60,002 nt of DNA from an uncultured Butyrivibrio sp. (lineage in GTDB: Bacteria > Bacillota > Clostridia > Lachnospirales > Lachnospiraceae), in assembly GCA_947168935.1 (NCBI GenBank), contig CAMVNV010000003.1, forward strand, positions 1 to 60,002, in the 5' to 3' direction. Position numbers and translations under genes: made by a program. How positions within the stretch are numbered: position 1 is the stretch's first letter; each line of letters starts with the position of its first letter. Under the pieces are notes generated by a model. That model saw only the letters and a list, made by a program, of their open reading frames with translations. It did not search any database and was not told where the DNA came from. This document shows, piece after piece, positions 18,870-28,446 of the stretch.

Positions 18870-19160
18870 TTACTCAGCCTTTTCTACAGGATGAACACTT
18901 GCCTGAGTCTTGCTTCTGCCCTTACGCTCAAATCTAAGAACGCCATCAACAAGAGCAAATAATGTATCATCTGAACCGATGCCTACATTAACACCAGGAT
19001 GAATATGTGTTCCACGCTGTCTGTAAAGAATGTTTCCAGCCTTTACGAACTGACCATCAGCTCTTTTTGCTCCAAGGCGCTTTGACTCAGAATCACGACC
19101 GTTCTTGGTTGATCCTACACCTTTCTTATGAGCAAAAAATTGAAGGTTCATGTTTAACAT
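18870..19160 (-). CDS. rpmA: 50S ribosomal protein L27 with N-terminal prepeptide
   Basis: [33 protein letters not shown]. Confidence 0.96.
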   Translation of the reverse strand: MLNMNLQFFAHKKGVGSTKNGRDSESKRLGAKRADGQFVKAGNILYRQRGTHIHPGVNVGIGSDDTLFALVDGVLRFERKGRSKTQASVHPVEKAE

Positions 19161-19164
19161 GGCC

Positions 19165-19503
19165 TTATACCTCCTCGAATTTAATGTTCAAAAATTCTTT
19201 CCCATACTGTTCGAAGATACCATTAACGCCGAGTTCATAAGATTTCATCAGAAGAGTTGCCTCTTCAGAAATATTACCGACCTTGTTCCTGAATGTACAA
19301 GTGATAATACCGTTCTCTTCATCGGATGTAACATCCATCAGATCGCCCGCAAAGTTCTCGATAGAATTGATCGTATTGATGGTGAGCACTGAGAGTGCTG
19401 CACATACAATGTCCTGACCGTACTCGGCATAACCTGCATGCCCATCACACTTAAATCCCTTGTACCAGCCTTTGGAGTTCTTCTGAATTGTAATGTCTGT
19501 CAT
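19165..19503 (-). CDS. prp: Ribosomal-processing cysteine protease Prp (YsxB)
   Basis: Located between rplU and rpm[21 protein letters not shown]. Confidence 0.93.
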   Translation of the reverse strand: MTDITIQKNSKGWYKGFKCDGHAGYAEYGQDIVCAALSVLTINTINSIENFAGDLMDVTSDEENGIITCTFRNKVGNISEEATLLMKSYELGVNGIFEQYGKEFLNIKFEEV

Positions 19504-19551
19504 AGTATATGTCTTTCAGTATGCGTATTAATTACTACTTTAGCTTCTCAA

Positions 19552-19860
19552 TTACAGAGAGATCTTGTTGATCTTAACCTGTGTGAAAGCCTGTCTGTGA
19601 CCATTTTTCTTATGATATCCAGACTTTGGTTTGTACTTGTAAACAACAACCTTACGAGCACGATCCTGCTTTACAACAGTAGCCTCAACCTTAGCTGAAG
19701 CAACGTCTGAAGCAACCTTGAGCTCCTTGTCATCGTTAACAGCAATAACCTGATCGAATGTAACCTTCTCGTCAGCTGCAGCATCCAGCTTCTCAACGTT
19801 GATTACATCACCTTCGGAAACCTTGTACTGCTTACCACCTGTAACAATAATTGCGTACAT
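19552..19860 (-). CDS. rplU: 50S ribosomal protein L21
   Basis: MYAIIVTGGKQYKVSEGD; KPKSGYHKKNGHRQ. Confidence 0.96.
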   Translation of the reverse strand: MYAIIVTGGKQYKVSEGDVINVEKLDAAADEKVTFDQVIAVNDDKELKVASDVASAKVEATVVKQDRARKVVVYKYKPKSGYHKKNGHRQAFTQVKINKISL

Positions 19861-19861
19861 A

Positions 19862-19962
19862 AGGCACCTCCTTCTTCAAAAAACTCGCTAACTATGGTGA
19901 TGTCCGGCGAAAGATCGCTCCTTCAAACGGGCATACTTGTACCTCGTTAAGCGGCATACTCT
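19862..19962 (-). ncRNA. Probable L21 leader
   Basis: Structured leader between a strong promoter and rplU; known autoregulatory leader class at this position; assigned by position, not a model search. Confidence 0.55.
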
Positions 19963-19965
19963 GAT

Positions 19966-19994
19966 ATAATACCCTCTATTTTTGGTTTTGTCAA
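19966..19994 (-). promoter_or_regulatory. Sigma-A-type promoter for the rplU operon
   Basis: Minus strand TTGACA, 17-bp spacer, TATTAT. Confidence 0.75.
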
Positions 19995-20974
19995 TCGAAA
20001 TTTTGTTTTTTCTTCAAAAAGAAAATAGTTGGCATCAGACGTATAAACCATAGTTTCATTCGATTGGCTGTGCCTACGATATTACCTTTCCAGTTATCGT
20101 AATTACGCATATAAATATCTTTAACTTTCCTGCCTTCTTCTATCCAACCGTTATTAAGGCAGTAAGAATAGCTCTGTTCAAGCTTCCACAGGGCTTTGGT
20201 CTTGATCTGGCACATTAGCTCGTATCCGGGCTTGTGGCTTTCATATATCTCAACAGATCTTGCCATAGTCCTTACTGTAGATACAATACGCTTTTTTCCC
20301 ATAGGATTGAGATCACTGTTGTCATCGACTCTATGGTAATAAAGTCTGTCCTTGATCCATACGAAGGTTCCTTTTCGGCAGCCCACTTCTACATTAAAGA
20401 GCATACTTTCAAGGAAATTGCCCCTTGTAAAGGTGATCCCCTTAATGAATTCAGCTCTGTAAAGCTTATTCCAGATAACGGCTGATGCAGGATTGGCCTG
20501 AGCCAGGAACTCCTTGATAAATGCCACATTGTTGCCTATTCTGCTCATCTCATGCCATATGCTGATCCTTGTATTGCCTTTTTTATCAATAAGTCTTTCG
20601 AAGCAGATTACAACATCGCCATTATTTTCCTTGTCAGCTTTTAACATCTTTTCATAAAAATGGCTGTCCAGATAGTCATCTGCATCTACAAAGGAGATGT
20701 AAGTTCCCTTTGCTACATGGAGCCCTGCGTTTCTTGCAGCAGATACGCCGCCTCTATCCTTATGAATGACCTGAATCCTCTGATCGTTCTTGGCCCAGTT
20801 GTCGCAGATCGATGAGGTTTTATCTGTAGAACCGTCGTCGACAAGGATGATCTGGAGATTTTTGTAGGTCTGGTTGTGAAGTGACTGGAGACATTCGGGA
20901 AGAAAACGCTTGTCGTTAAAGGTTGGGATGATGACGCTTATAAGATCGTTGTATTCGATACTATCTTCTGCCAT
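19991..20974 (-). CDS. Family 2 glycosyltransferase
   Basis: LISVIIPTFNDKRFLPECLQSL, ILVDDGSTDKT, SFVDADDY. Confidence 0.93.
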   Translation of the reverse strand: MAEDSIEYNDLISVIIPTFNDKRFLPECLQSLHNQTYKNLQIILVDDGSTDKTSSICDNWAKNDQRIQVIHKDRGGVSAARNAGLHVAKGTYISFVDADDYLDSHFYEKMLKADKENNGDVVICFERLIDKKGNTRISIWHEMSRIGNNVAFIKEFLAQANPASAVIWNKLYRAEFIKGITFTRGNFLESMLFNVEVGCRKGTFVWIKDRLYYHRVDDNSDLNPMGKKRIVSTVRTMARSVEIYESHKPGYELMCQIKTKALWKLEQSYSYCLNNGWIEEGRKVKDIYMRNYDNWKGNIVGTANRMKLWFIRLMPTIFFLKKKQNFD

Positions 20975-21185
20975 ATTTTTACCCCTCTTTTCTATCAGGA
21001 AAAAGAACCAGCGCCTGATCATTCTACAAAATGACTCATATCTAAAAATATATCGGCAGAATATTATGACTAGACAAGCTTTTATTATAAATAGAAATCC
21101 GAAGCACATTTCTGCACTTCGGATTTTAATACTTACAGTATAAAAATATTACATTCTTTAAATATTACATGAGCATAATTAGATG

Positions 21186-21857
21186 CTATTTAAGTGTCCT
21201 TAAGTATTCCTTATGTTCATCAGTAACCCTGAAGCTTTCGCAGGCCTTCTGGATCGCTTTTTTGTGGGTCCAGGATTCAAGCCTCTTTTCCTCAAAATAA
21301 ACAATGCTCGCGTCATACTGCTTGGCAAGGGCTGTGGCAAAATACCAGGCTATCATCATCTTGATATAGTAGTCTTCGCCCTTAACACTTGCTACCCATT
21401 CAAGATACTCAGGCTTAAAGTCATCCCCAAGGAATTCGTTCATCAGCATTCTCATGCCAAATCTTGATGTGTAGACATGGTCTGAATAAATCCACTTCTT
21501 AATAAGGGGCAGGATCTTCTTGTGATTTTTCTTAAATACGTTAGGACTAGCCTGATCGCAGACGGGCCAGCAGTCAACGTAAGGAAGAAAAGTCTCCACA
21601 GCTTCCACGCATTCGTCGAAATCCTTGATTGCTGCAATAAGAAAGAAATGAACCAGGTTTTCTTCATAGTATTTATGCGGAAGCTCTTTTAAGAAATCTT
21701 CTGCTTCCTTGGTGCCCTTAATGTCCTTAGCAATCTGACGCATCTCGGGAGTCTTGACGCCAAGAATCACATCCTTGGAGATATTTGGGACTAGTTTACT
21801 TTGGAAATCTCTGTACTTATCGCTTTTAAATTCAGACAATCTTTCATAAACTGACAT
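21186..21857 (-). CDS. DNA alkylation repair protein (AlkD-like)
   Basis: LGVKTPEMRQIAKDI; DHVYTSRFGMRMLMNEFL; HKKAIQKACES. Confidence 0.88.
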   Translation of the reverse strand: MSVYERLSEFKSDKYRDFQSKLVPNISKDVILGVKTPEMRQIAKDIKGTKEAEDFLKELPHKYYEENLVHFFLIAAIKDFDECVEAVETFLPYVDCWPVCDQASPNVFKKNHKKILPLIKKWIYSDHVYTSRFGMRMLMNEFLGDDFKPEYLEWVASVKGEDYYIKMMIAWYFATALAKQYDASIVYFEEKRLESWTHKKAIQKACESFRVTDEHKEYLRTLK

Positions 21858-21874
21858 TCTGATATTCTCCTTAG

Positions 21875-22384
21875 TTAAAAAACCTCTTCCATATCAGGAC
21901 ACTGTGCGAATCTATCAGGCCACATCATCTCATTGTAGTACCTATATGTAGTCTCAGCGTTCATATAGTCGTTATCGCTTGTTGTATTACAGCCTTCAGG
22001 AACGATGACTTTAAATCCTCTGTCAAAAGCGGATTTAATAGTAGCATCGATGCAGTAATTGGTCATAAGACCTGAAATCACAACAGTATCTTCCTGAATC
22101 TCATCTAAATATTCGCAAAGCTCTTTGTTGCTGAAGCTGCTGTTAACTGTTTTGGCAAAGATCTTATCGCCGGGTTCCGGAGCAATCTCATCATATATCT
22201 GATAATCAACATCCCCAAGACTAAAGCCTGATCCGGGGCCGTCATCGTGCTGAACGTAAATTACCTCTACGCCTTTTTTCCTGGCATTTGAGATAAGCTT
22301 TTTTAAATTACTGATAAAACCCTCAAAGTTGTAGAGCCTGTCGTCTGTAATACCTTTTTGAACATCGATAACTAAAAGAACCAT
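21875..22384 (-). CDS. Cysteine hydrolase (isochorismatase family)
   Basis: VLLVIDVQKGI; VISGLMTNYCIDATIKSAFDRGF. Confidence 0.92.
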   Translation of the reverse strand: MVLLVIDVQKGITDDRLYNFEGFISNLKKLISNARKKGVEVIYVQHDDGPGSGFSLGDVDYQIYDEIAPEPGDKIFAKTVNSSFSNKELCEYLDEIQEDTVVISGLMTNYCIDATIKSAFDRGFKVIVPEGCNTTSDNDYMNAETTYRYYNEMMWPDRFAQCPDMEEVF

Positions 22385-22410
22385 TCAAAACCTCTTTTCT
22401 CAAAAATGTC

Positions 22411-22686
22411 TTATCTTGAAATGAACATGCCATAATCCTTTGGAAGGTCGATGGCGCCGTTTTCAAAATGAGTTTCTAGTATGTTTCTGATATTAGAAAC
22501 AGGAAGATCTATGATCGCCTTGAATGACGCAAGGCTCTTTAAATATTCAACAAGATCTTCTATATCTATTATATGTAAAGAATCTTCATAGTAAACAGGT
22601 TTTACATTGGAAAAATGGGTAGATGTTGCGTACTGCTCTTTTACAGCTTTTGAGTCATTAGAACTTCCAATAATCATTTTAGTCAC
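22411..22686 (-). CDS. Hypothetical protein
   Basis: Intact ORF in a same-strand gene cluster. Confidence 0.55.
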   Translation of the reverse strand: MTKMIIGSSNDSKAVKEQYATSTHFSNVKPVYYEDSLHIIDIEDLVEYLKSLASFKAIIDLPVSNIRNILETHFENGAIDLPKDYGMFISR

Positions 22687-22907
22687 CTCTTTGATGTATT
22701 TTGAACATATATAAAGCTTAAAGTATGCCCCAGGGGCAATGTCAACAAGAAATTTATTTTCAAACGCTTAATTTTACTAGCATCTAGTGACGTAATTATG
22801 TTAATATTTATTTAAGGGAAAAAATTATCTATAATTTTCATGTTTTTTTATTTCAAAGATTATTTTCGATATTCATTATACTAGTTCCAGAGGGGGTTAT
22901 AGCTATT

Positions 22908-23651
22908 ATGAATCCGATTAAAGAAATTCAAAAACAAAAATACGCCGACTCTTTTAAGGCGCTCAAGATCATCCAGCTACTGCTGATGATACTTGTAATC
23001 ATCGTCTATATTGTTCTGTTTATGTCAATTCCGGATATGCGCAATTACGTTGAACATTCGTATTTGCTCAGGATCACCAATATATCTTTATTTGTTCTCA
23101 TACTTATTGGAATTCTGGTCACAATATTTGATCTGTCTAAATATGTGCCTATACTTACTGAATATGAGGAACAGAAAAACAAATCCTATCTCGATGCTCT
23201 TACTGGCATACCAAACAGATTCAGCTGTGACCTTGTATTCGAGATGTATGGCGAAAACAGAAAGCTCAACAACGTAGCATGCGCTATCATCGTCATAGAC
23301 AATCTCATTGATATTAACAGGGAAAAAGGACGTATCGCCGGCAACCAGGCACTTGTAGATTTCTCCTGGATGCTTGAAGATATCAGCGATGACTATGGAT
23401 TTGCAGGAAGAAACGGCGGTAACGAATTCCTTCTTATAGTTGATAATTGTGATGAGCTTAAGATAAAAGAATTCTTTGAAAAGCTTACAAAACGCGTATC
23501 TGACTACAATATGCAGCCTGGTAAGGACTCAATCAAGATCAGCTATGCACATGTACTCAACAATAAGTTCCACGCAAACAAGTTCTCTGATATCATCGCT
23601 GAAGCCTATAAGAGACTTAAAGAAGCTCAGAAGAATCAGAACAAAATGTAA
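22908..23651 (+). CDS. Membrane protein with degenerate GGDEF domain (GGNEF)
   Basis: Two hydrophobic segments; YLDALTGIPNRF; GRNGGNEFLLIVD. Confidence 0.87.
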   Translation: MNPIKEIQKQKYADSFKALKIIQLLLMILVIIVYIVLFMSIPDMRNYVEHSYLLRITNISLFVLILIGILVTIFDLSKYVPILTEYEEQKNKSYLDALTGIPNRFSCDLVFEMYGENRKLNNVACAIIVIDNLIDINREKGRIAGNQALVDFSWMLEDISDDYGFAGRNGGNEFLLIVDNCDELKIKEFFEKLTKRVSDYNMQPGKDSIKISYAHVLNNKFHANKFSDIIAEAYKRLKEAQKNQNKM

Positions 23652-23773
23652 TAATAGTTTAATAGAATAAACGCCTCTGATATATCTAATATATCAGGGG
23701 CATTTTTATTGAATATTATTTATAGTTTTGATTAATATGTTCTAAAAGATTGTGCAAAGCAAATGAATTTTAC

Positions 23774-25210
23774 TCAATCTTTCTTTGCTCTTGTTATCTC
23801 TGCTATTCCAAGTTTGGTGAAGTCTACAAAACTTGCACTTACTGGATCAAGTTGCAGCTGACTGCAAAGAACCTTTTCAAGGTCTTTGTAATCTTTCTTG
23901 GCTTTCATGTTTATAAAGTCGATCATGATCATTCCGGAGAAGTTTCTAAGTCTTATCTGGCGAGCTGATTCAATGGCAGCTTCAATGTTGATATTCAGGA
24001 AATGATTCCCCTTTTTATCAATAGCTTTACCGGTATTAACGTCGATAACGTGCATGGCTTCTGTTGACTCAATTACAAGATATGCGCCGCTATCAAGCCA
24101 GACTCTTTTCTGAGATGCCTTTTCAAGGTGGGAACCAAGGCTATATAGTGTCGATATCTTGCCATCAGTTGGAGCAAGGAGTCTTGCCGGAACCTCAGGG
24201 TGATCTGCGTGGAAAGAGCTTGCGTTGTACATTGAGAACAGATCTGTATCGTCTGTAACTACTTCGAGGTTATTCTCATAAGACTTAGAGTTATTGACAA
24301 CTAAATCATTAACTATAGTATTAGTAACATCTGTACTGGCAACTTCAGAATCAGTAAATTCAGGGCCGTTTTCATTTACAGATTTATGATTGTAATAGTT
24401 ATAGCATCTAAGCACTTTTTCAGAAAAATCGCTGTCGCTTGCTGTTTCGTATAAGCAGGAAGCAACCTTTCTTGTAGCGCCAAGCTGGATAAGTTCATCT
24501 ATCTTATCACAAAGAACGTCAACTTCTTCTCTTACAGCTTCAAAAGGATTTGCTTCAAGAGTGTCTTCATCCTTAGTTTGAGACAGCTTCTTATCAAGGA
24601 GTCCTTCGCATTCTGTTCTTGCTATAAGGCCGTATTTATCAGAGAGTCTGTTCTTGATCGAGAAGTCATGCTTAAGTATAGCAATTATATCTTTTCTCTT
24701 CTCATCGGATAGTTTCTTAGAACAGCCTGTTCCCCTCTGGCCAAGGGTAACTGCTGAATATCTTCCGCTAATGGAGATCTTGGTAGTAAGGACAACCTGC
24801 TTGGTCTTAACCGCAGGCTTATTGACCTGAACAAGAACTATATCTCCGTTACGAAGTTTTGGGGATTCCTCGAAATTCCTTGAAAGGACGCATGCCGGAA
24901 CGATGTCTTTAAGATCAAGATAGCCAACGTTCTCTTTGACATTACTGCTGTCTGATTTGAAACGAACGAATGCTGCATCTATGTTCTTTACTATGTTCTC
25001 AACATGGCCTACATAGATGTTTCCAACATAATCAGAGCTTCCTATTGTAGTATAGGTAAGCTCTAATCTGTTATCATCATATGCACTGATCCTGATCTTT
25101 TTATGATCTTGTTCATTTTGAGACTTCTCTTTATGAACATGTTCATTTAGATTTAGATCATTTTTTATACTTTTGGTATTATCACTATCGCGAGTTATAA
25201 GAATTTTCAT
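23774..25210 (-). CDS. rng: RNase E/G family ribonuclease
   Basis: S1-like VGNIYVGHVENIVKNIDAAFVRF; RVWLDSGAYLVIESTEAMHVIDVNTGK; NIEAA...QIRLRNFSGMIMIDFI. Confidence 0.9.
   Translation of the reverse strand: MKILITRDSDNTKSIKNDLNLNEHVHKEKSQNEQDHKKIRISAYDDNRLELTYTTIGSSDYVGNIYVGHVENIVKNIDAAFVRFKSDSSNVKENVGYLDLKDIVPACVLSRNFEESPKLRNGDIVLVQVNKPAVKTKQVVLTTKISISGRYSAVTLGQRGTGCSKKLSDEKRKDIIAILKHDFSIKNRLSDKYGLIARTECEGLLDKKLSQTKDEDTLEANPFEAVREEVDVLCDKIDELIQLGATRKVASCLYETASDSDFSEKVLRCYNYYNHKSVNENGPEFTDSEVASTDVTNTIVNDLVVNNSKSYENNLEVVTDDTDLFSMYNASSFHADHPEVPARLLAPTDGKISTLYSLGSHLEKASQKRVWLDSGAYLVIESTEAMHVIDVNTGKAIDKKGNHFLNINIEAAIESARQIRLRNFSGMIMIDFINMKAKKDYKDLEKVLCSQLQLDPVSASFVDFTKLGIAEITRAKKD
25131..25153. 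repeat. 23-bp dispersed repeat, copy 2, inside RNase G ORF
   Basis: TTATGAACATGTTCATTTAGATT identical to 7914-7936. Confidence 0.8.
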
Positions 25211-25211
25211 A

Positions 25212-25997
25212 TCAAAGATATATCTTATGCTTTCCTTCTGTATCAGTCATAGGAACTTCGTATGTTCCCTTTTCATCTTCGCCCTTTAAGAAGGTATCAA
25301 CTCTGTGGAGTCTGATGGCGTTGGGCTGCATCTCTTCGCCGCACTCTCTCATGAAGTTCTCTACTACCATACCTGGCTTTAAGTGGTCGGCGCTTCCTGA
25401 ACTTACGAAAAGGTGAATGCATGAAATGTTATCATCAAGATTGTTATCTATAAATCTGTACTCAGGATCTGAAAAGCCTACAAGATTCTTCTTGGCTACA
25501 ACTTCAGCTTTGAAGATAAGAGGCTTCATATTGATCTCAGCTTCGCCCCTCTTGGTCTTCTTGATAGCTGGAAGGTTGTCCTTGTCCATATATGCTCTTA
25601 ACTTATCTTCCCAGCCTGCCTGTGGTTCTTTGCCTTCGCGGAACGTCATGATCCACTCTGCTGCATCAACAAGCGTCATGGCCTTTTCTGAATTCTCATC
25701 CAGAATGCAGGCATCAAGAATCTCAACACCTTCATTCATAACACTGTTCATCTGATCGATGAGAGCCTTAACATCAGGTTCAGAGTTCATCTGAAGATCA
25801 AGATACTCGCCATCTGATGTTGCTCCAACACTTAATGGCTCTGCAAATGACAGAACTTGATGTGGACTGAAACCTTCAGAGTACTTGATATCAATCTCTG
25901 CACGTCTATTTACTTTCTGAAAATATCTCATAAGGTCCAAATGACCAATGAATCTAACTGGACCTCTTTTGCTGAATTTAAGTCTTACTTTTACCAT
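25212..25997 (-). CDS. TIGR03936-family radical SAM-linked protein
   Basis: RLKFSKRGPVRFIGHLDLMRYFQK...EGFSPHQ; adjacent to TIGR03960-type gene. Confidence 0.9.
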   Translation of the reverse strand: MVKVRLKFSKRGPVRFIGHLDLMRYFQKVNRRAEIDIKYSEGFSPHQVLSFAEPLSVGATSDGEYLDLQMNSEPDVKALIDQMNSVMNEGVEILDACILDENSEKAMTLVDAAEWIMTFREGKEPQAGWEDKLRAYMDKDNLPAIKKTKRGEAEINMKPLIFKAEVVAKKNLVGFSDPEYRFIDNNLDDNISCIHLFVSSGSADHLKPGMVVENFMRECGEEMQPNAIRLHRVDTFLKGEDEKGTYEVPMTDTEGKHKIYL

Positions 25998-26059
25998 TTA
26001 TTATTCCTTTTTTGCTTATGCAAAGTCGGCTACTACGCCGCTTTTAACTTAAAATGCGC

Positions 26060-26196
26060 AGTGTCATTTCCTTTTTAGGTCTTTGCGAGCGGCCGGTACT
26101 TGCTTTTTAAATACAAAGCTCTGCTTTTGGATTTTAAAAGCTTAGTACCGTTGCCTGCGAGAAAGAGCGAAAGCGTGCCTACAAAGGATTGACACT
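26060..26196. repeat. Long palindromic element P3
   Basis: AGTGTCA...TGACACT ends and imperfect arms (GCGAGCGGCCGGTACTTGCTTTTTAAA / TTTTAAAAGCTTAGTACCGTTGCCTGCGAG). Confidence 0.85.
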
Positions 26197-26210
26197 AGCA
26201 ATTCATGAAA

Positions 26211-28112
26211 TCAAACAGCATAGCCGACGTTCTTGTCTGTTTTAGGTTCCATACAAATGCCCACACCGTACTGCTTAGCGCCGCAACCCATACACTGGTT
26301 AGCGCAGTTCTTGGAAATCTTAGCTTCCTGAGAAGTATGCCACTCACGAAGAAGGAATGACTTAGTAACACCGCAGTCCAGGATATCCCAAGGGAATATT
26401 TCATCATCAGGTCTTGTACGGCTTACATAGAACCAAGGATCGATTCCAAGTTCTTCGAAAGTCTCCATCCATACATCATACTTGAAGTATTCACCCCAGG
26501 CATCGTAGATGCAGCCCTTCTCATAAGCACGAAGGATAGCCTTGCAAAGCTTTCTGTCGCCTCTTGCAAATACGCCTTCAAGCATACTTGCGTTAGCTTC
26601 GTGCCAATTGTATTTGATTCTCTTCTGGTTAATCTGTGATCTGATACCAGCTTTGGTCTTGGCAGCCTTTTCAAGGAACTCCTCAGGCTTGCACATAGGC
26701 GCCCACTGGAATGGTGTAAATGGTTTTGGAACAAAAAAGCTTGTGCTGGCTGTGATCTCTACAGACTGGCCGTTTCTCTTTTCCTTAGGAACGGTGTCAA
26801 AATACTCAGCAGCAACCTTGTTACAGATTTCGCCAATTCCAGCGATATCTTCGTCTGTCTCCCACGGATGACCCAGCATGAAGTAGAACTTAACCTTGTT
26901 CCATCCGCCAAGGAAGGCTTCGTGAGAGCCGCGAAGGATGTCTTCTTCAGTTACACCCTTGTTGATAACATCGCGAAGGCGCTGAGAACCAGCTTCTGCT
27001 GCAAATGTAAGTGAACTCTTTTTGATATCCTGAACCTTGCTCATTACATCAAGTGAGAAATTGTCGATTCGAAGTGAAGGAAGCGAAATATTAACATGCT
27101 TACTTCCGCACTCTTTTAACAGGAAATCGAGAAGCTGTGGAAGCTGCTCGTAGTCTGAGGTTGAAAGAGAGCTAAGTGAGATTTCCTCATATCCAGTGTT
27201 CTTAAGAAGCTCAACAGCCTGCTTTTCAAGAACCTCGTGGCTCTTTTCCCTCTTAGGTCTGTAAAGCTGGCCGGCCTGACAGAAACGGCATCCTCTGATA
27301 CATCCGCGCATAACTTCGAGAACGATTCTGTCCTGAGTTGCCTTGATGAAAGGAACTACGGGCTTACTTGGATAGAAAGCATGGTCGAGGTCAGTTACGA
27401 TATCCTTGGTGATGTGAGAAGGGATGCCTTCCACAGTAGGATTCATGGACTCGATGGTGCCATCTTCCTTGTATTTGACTTCATAAAGGGACGGAATGTA
27501 CATTCCGGGAATTGATGCGGCTTTGATGAGGAAGTCCTTGCGGGATGTGCCGTCAGCCTTGCACTGCTCGTAAAGGTCGAACAGGGTTCTGTAGTGGTTT
27601 TCACCCTCACCTATATAGAATATGTCAAAAAAGTCTGCGATCGGCTCAGGGTTGTAAGTGCAAGGGCCGCCGCCGATTACGATCGGGCAAGACCAGTCGG
27701 TACGCTCAGCGCTTGTAAATGGAATTCCTGAAAGGTCGAGAACCTGCAGGATGTTGGTATAGCACAGCTCGTACTGAAGGGTGAAGCCGAGGAAATCGAA
27801 ATCATGGACAGGGTCCTGGGATTCCAGTGCAAAAAGAGGAATCTTGTTGTCTCTCATGACCTGATCCATGTCAGTCCATGGCGAATAAACACGTTCGCAC
27901 CATACGTCGTCGTAGGAATTGAACATGCCGTAAAGAATCTGAATGCCCAGGTGGGACATTCCTATTTCGTATACATCGGGGAAGCAGAATGCGAAGCGAA
28001 TCTTCACATCCTTAAGATCCTTGGTAACGCTGTTAACTTCGTTACCTATATATCTCTCCGGCTTGGAGCAGGAAAGAAGAATATCATCACTAAGTGCCAG
28101 TTTTTCGTTCAT
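26211..28112 (-). CDS. TIGR03960-family B12-binding/radical SAM protein
   Basis: EVMRGCIRGCRFCQAGQLYRPKRE; EAGSQRLRDVINKGVTEEDI. Confidence 0.93.
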   Translation of the reverse strand: MNEKLALSDDILLSCSKPERYIGNEVNSVTKDLKDVKIRFAFCFPDVYEIGMSHLGIQILYGMFNSYDDVWCERVYSPWTDMDQVMRDNKIPLFALESQDPVHDFDFLGFTLQYELCYTNILQVLDLSGIPFTSAERTDWSCPIVIGGGPCTYNPEPIADFFDIFYIGEGENHYRTLFDLYEQCKADGTSRKDFLIKAASIPGMYIPSLYEVKYKEDGTIESMNPTVEGIPSHITKDIVTDLDHAFYPSKPVVPFIKATQDRIVLEVMRGCIRGCRFCQAGQLYRPKREKSHEVLEKQAVELLKNTGYEEISLSSLSTSDYEQLPQLLDFLLKECGSKHVNISLPSLRIDNFSLDVMSKVQDIKKSSLTFAAEAGSQRLRDVINKGVTEEDILRGSHEAFLGGWNKVKFYFMLGHPWETDEDIAGIGEICNKVAAEYFDTVPKEKRNGQSVEITASTSFFVPKPFTPFQWAPMCKPEEFLEKAAKTKAGIRSQINQKRIKYNWHEANASMLEGVFARGDRKLCKAILRAYEKGCIYDAWGEYFKYDVWMETFEELGIDPWFYVSRTRPDDEIFPWDILDCGVTKSFLLREWHTSQEAKISKNCANQCMGCGAKQYGVGICMEPKTDKNVGYAV

Positions 28113-28179
28113 AAAATCTCCATATTGCTTGAAAAGTACTGATGTACGTGTCTCATTGTCGCGGGAGTGAGGCCTCGCC

Positions 28180-28343
28180 TCAGGGCTCTGACAAATATTA
28201 TCATTAGCCTTAGTGAAAATTTTTTGAGTTTTCTAAGGGCCTTCTACGCTGGCGTGGGCACGCTGTACTTTCGCTTCGAAGGCCCTAAGAAAAATCAAAA
28301 AAATTTTCAAATCGGCTAATGATAATATTTGTCAGAGTCCTGA
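28180..28343. repeat. Long palindromic element P2
   Basis: CTCTGACAAATATTATCATTAGCC (28186-28209) perfectly inverted at 28314-28337; arms extend inward to ~64 bp. Confidence 0.95.
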
Positions 28344-28446
28344 TTTTAAGTTATCGCCCGGTGGTAATGATGGACGTAGTTATCTTATCTTTACATATCA
28401 TAACATATATGGGCAAGGGGTGCTAATTGTAAGAATACATATTATA

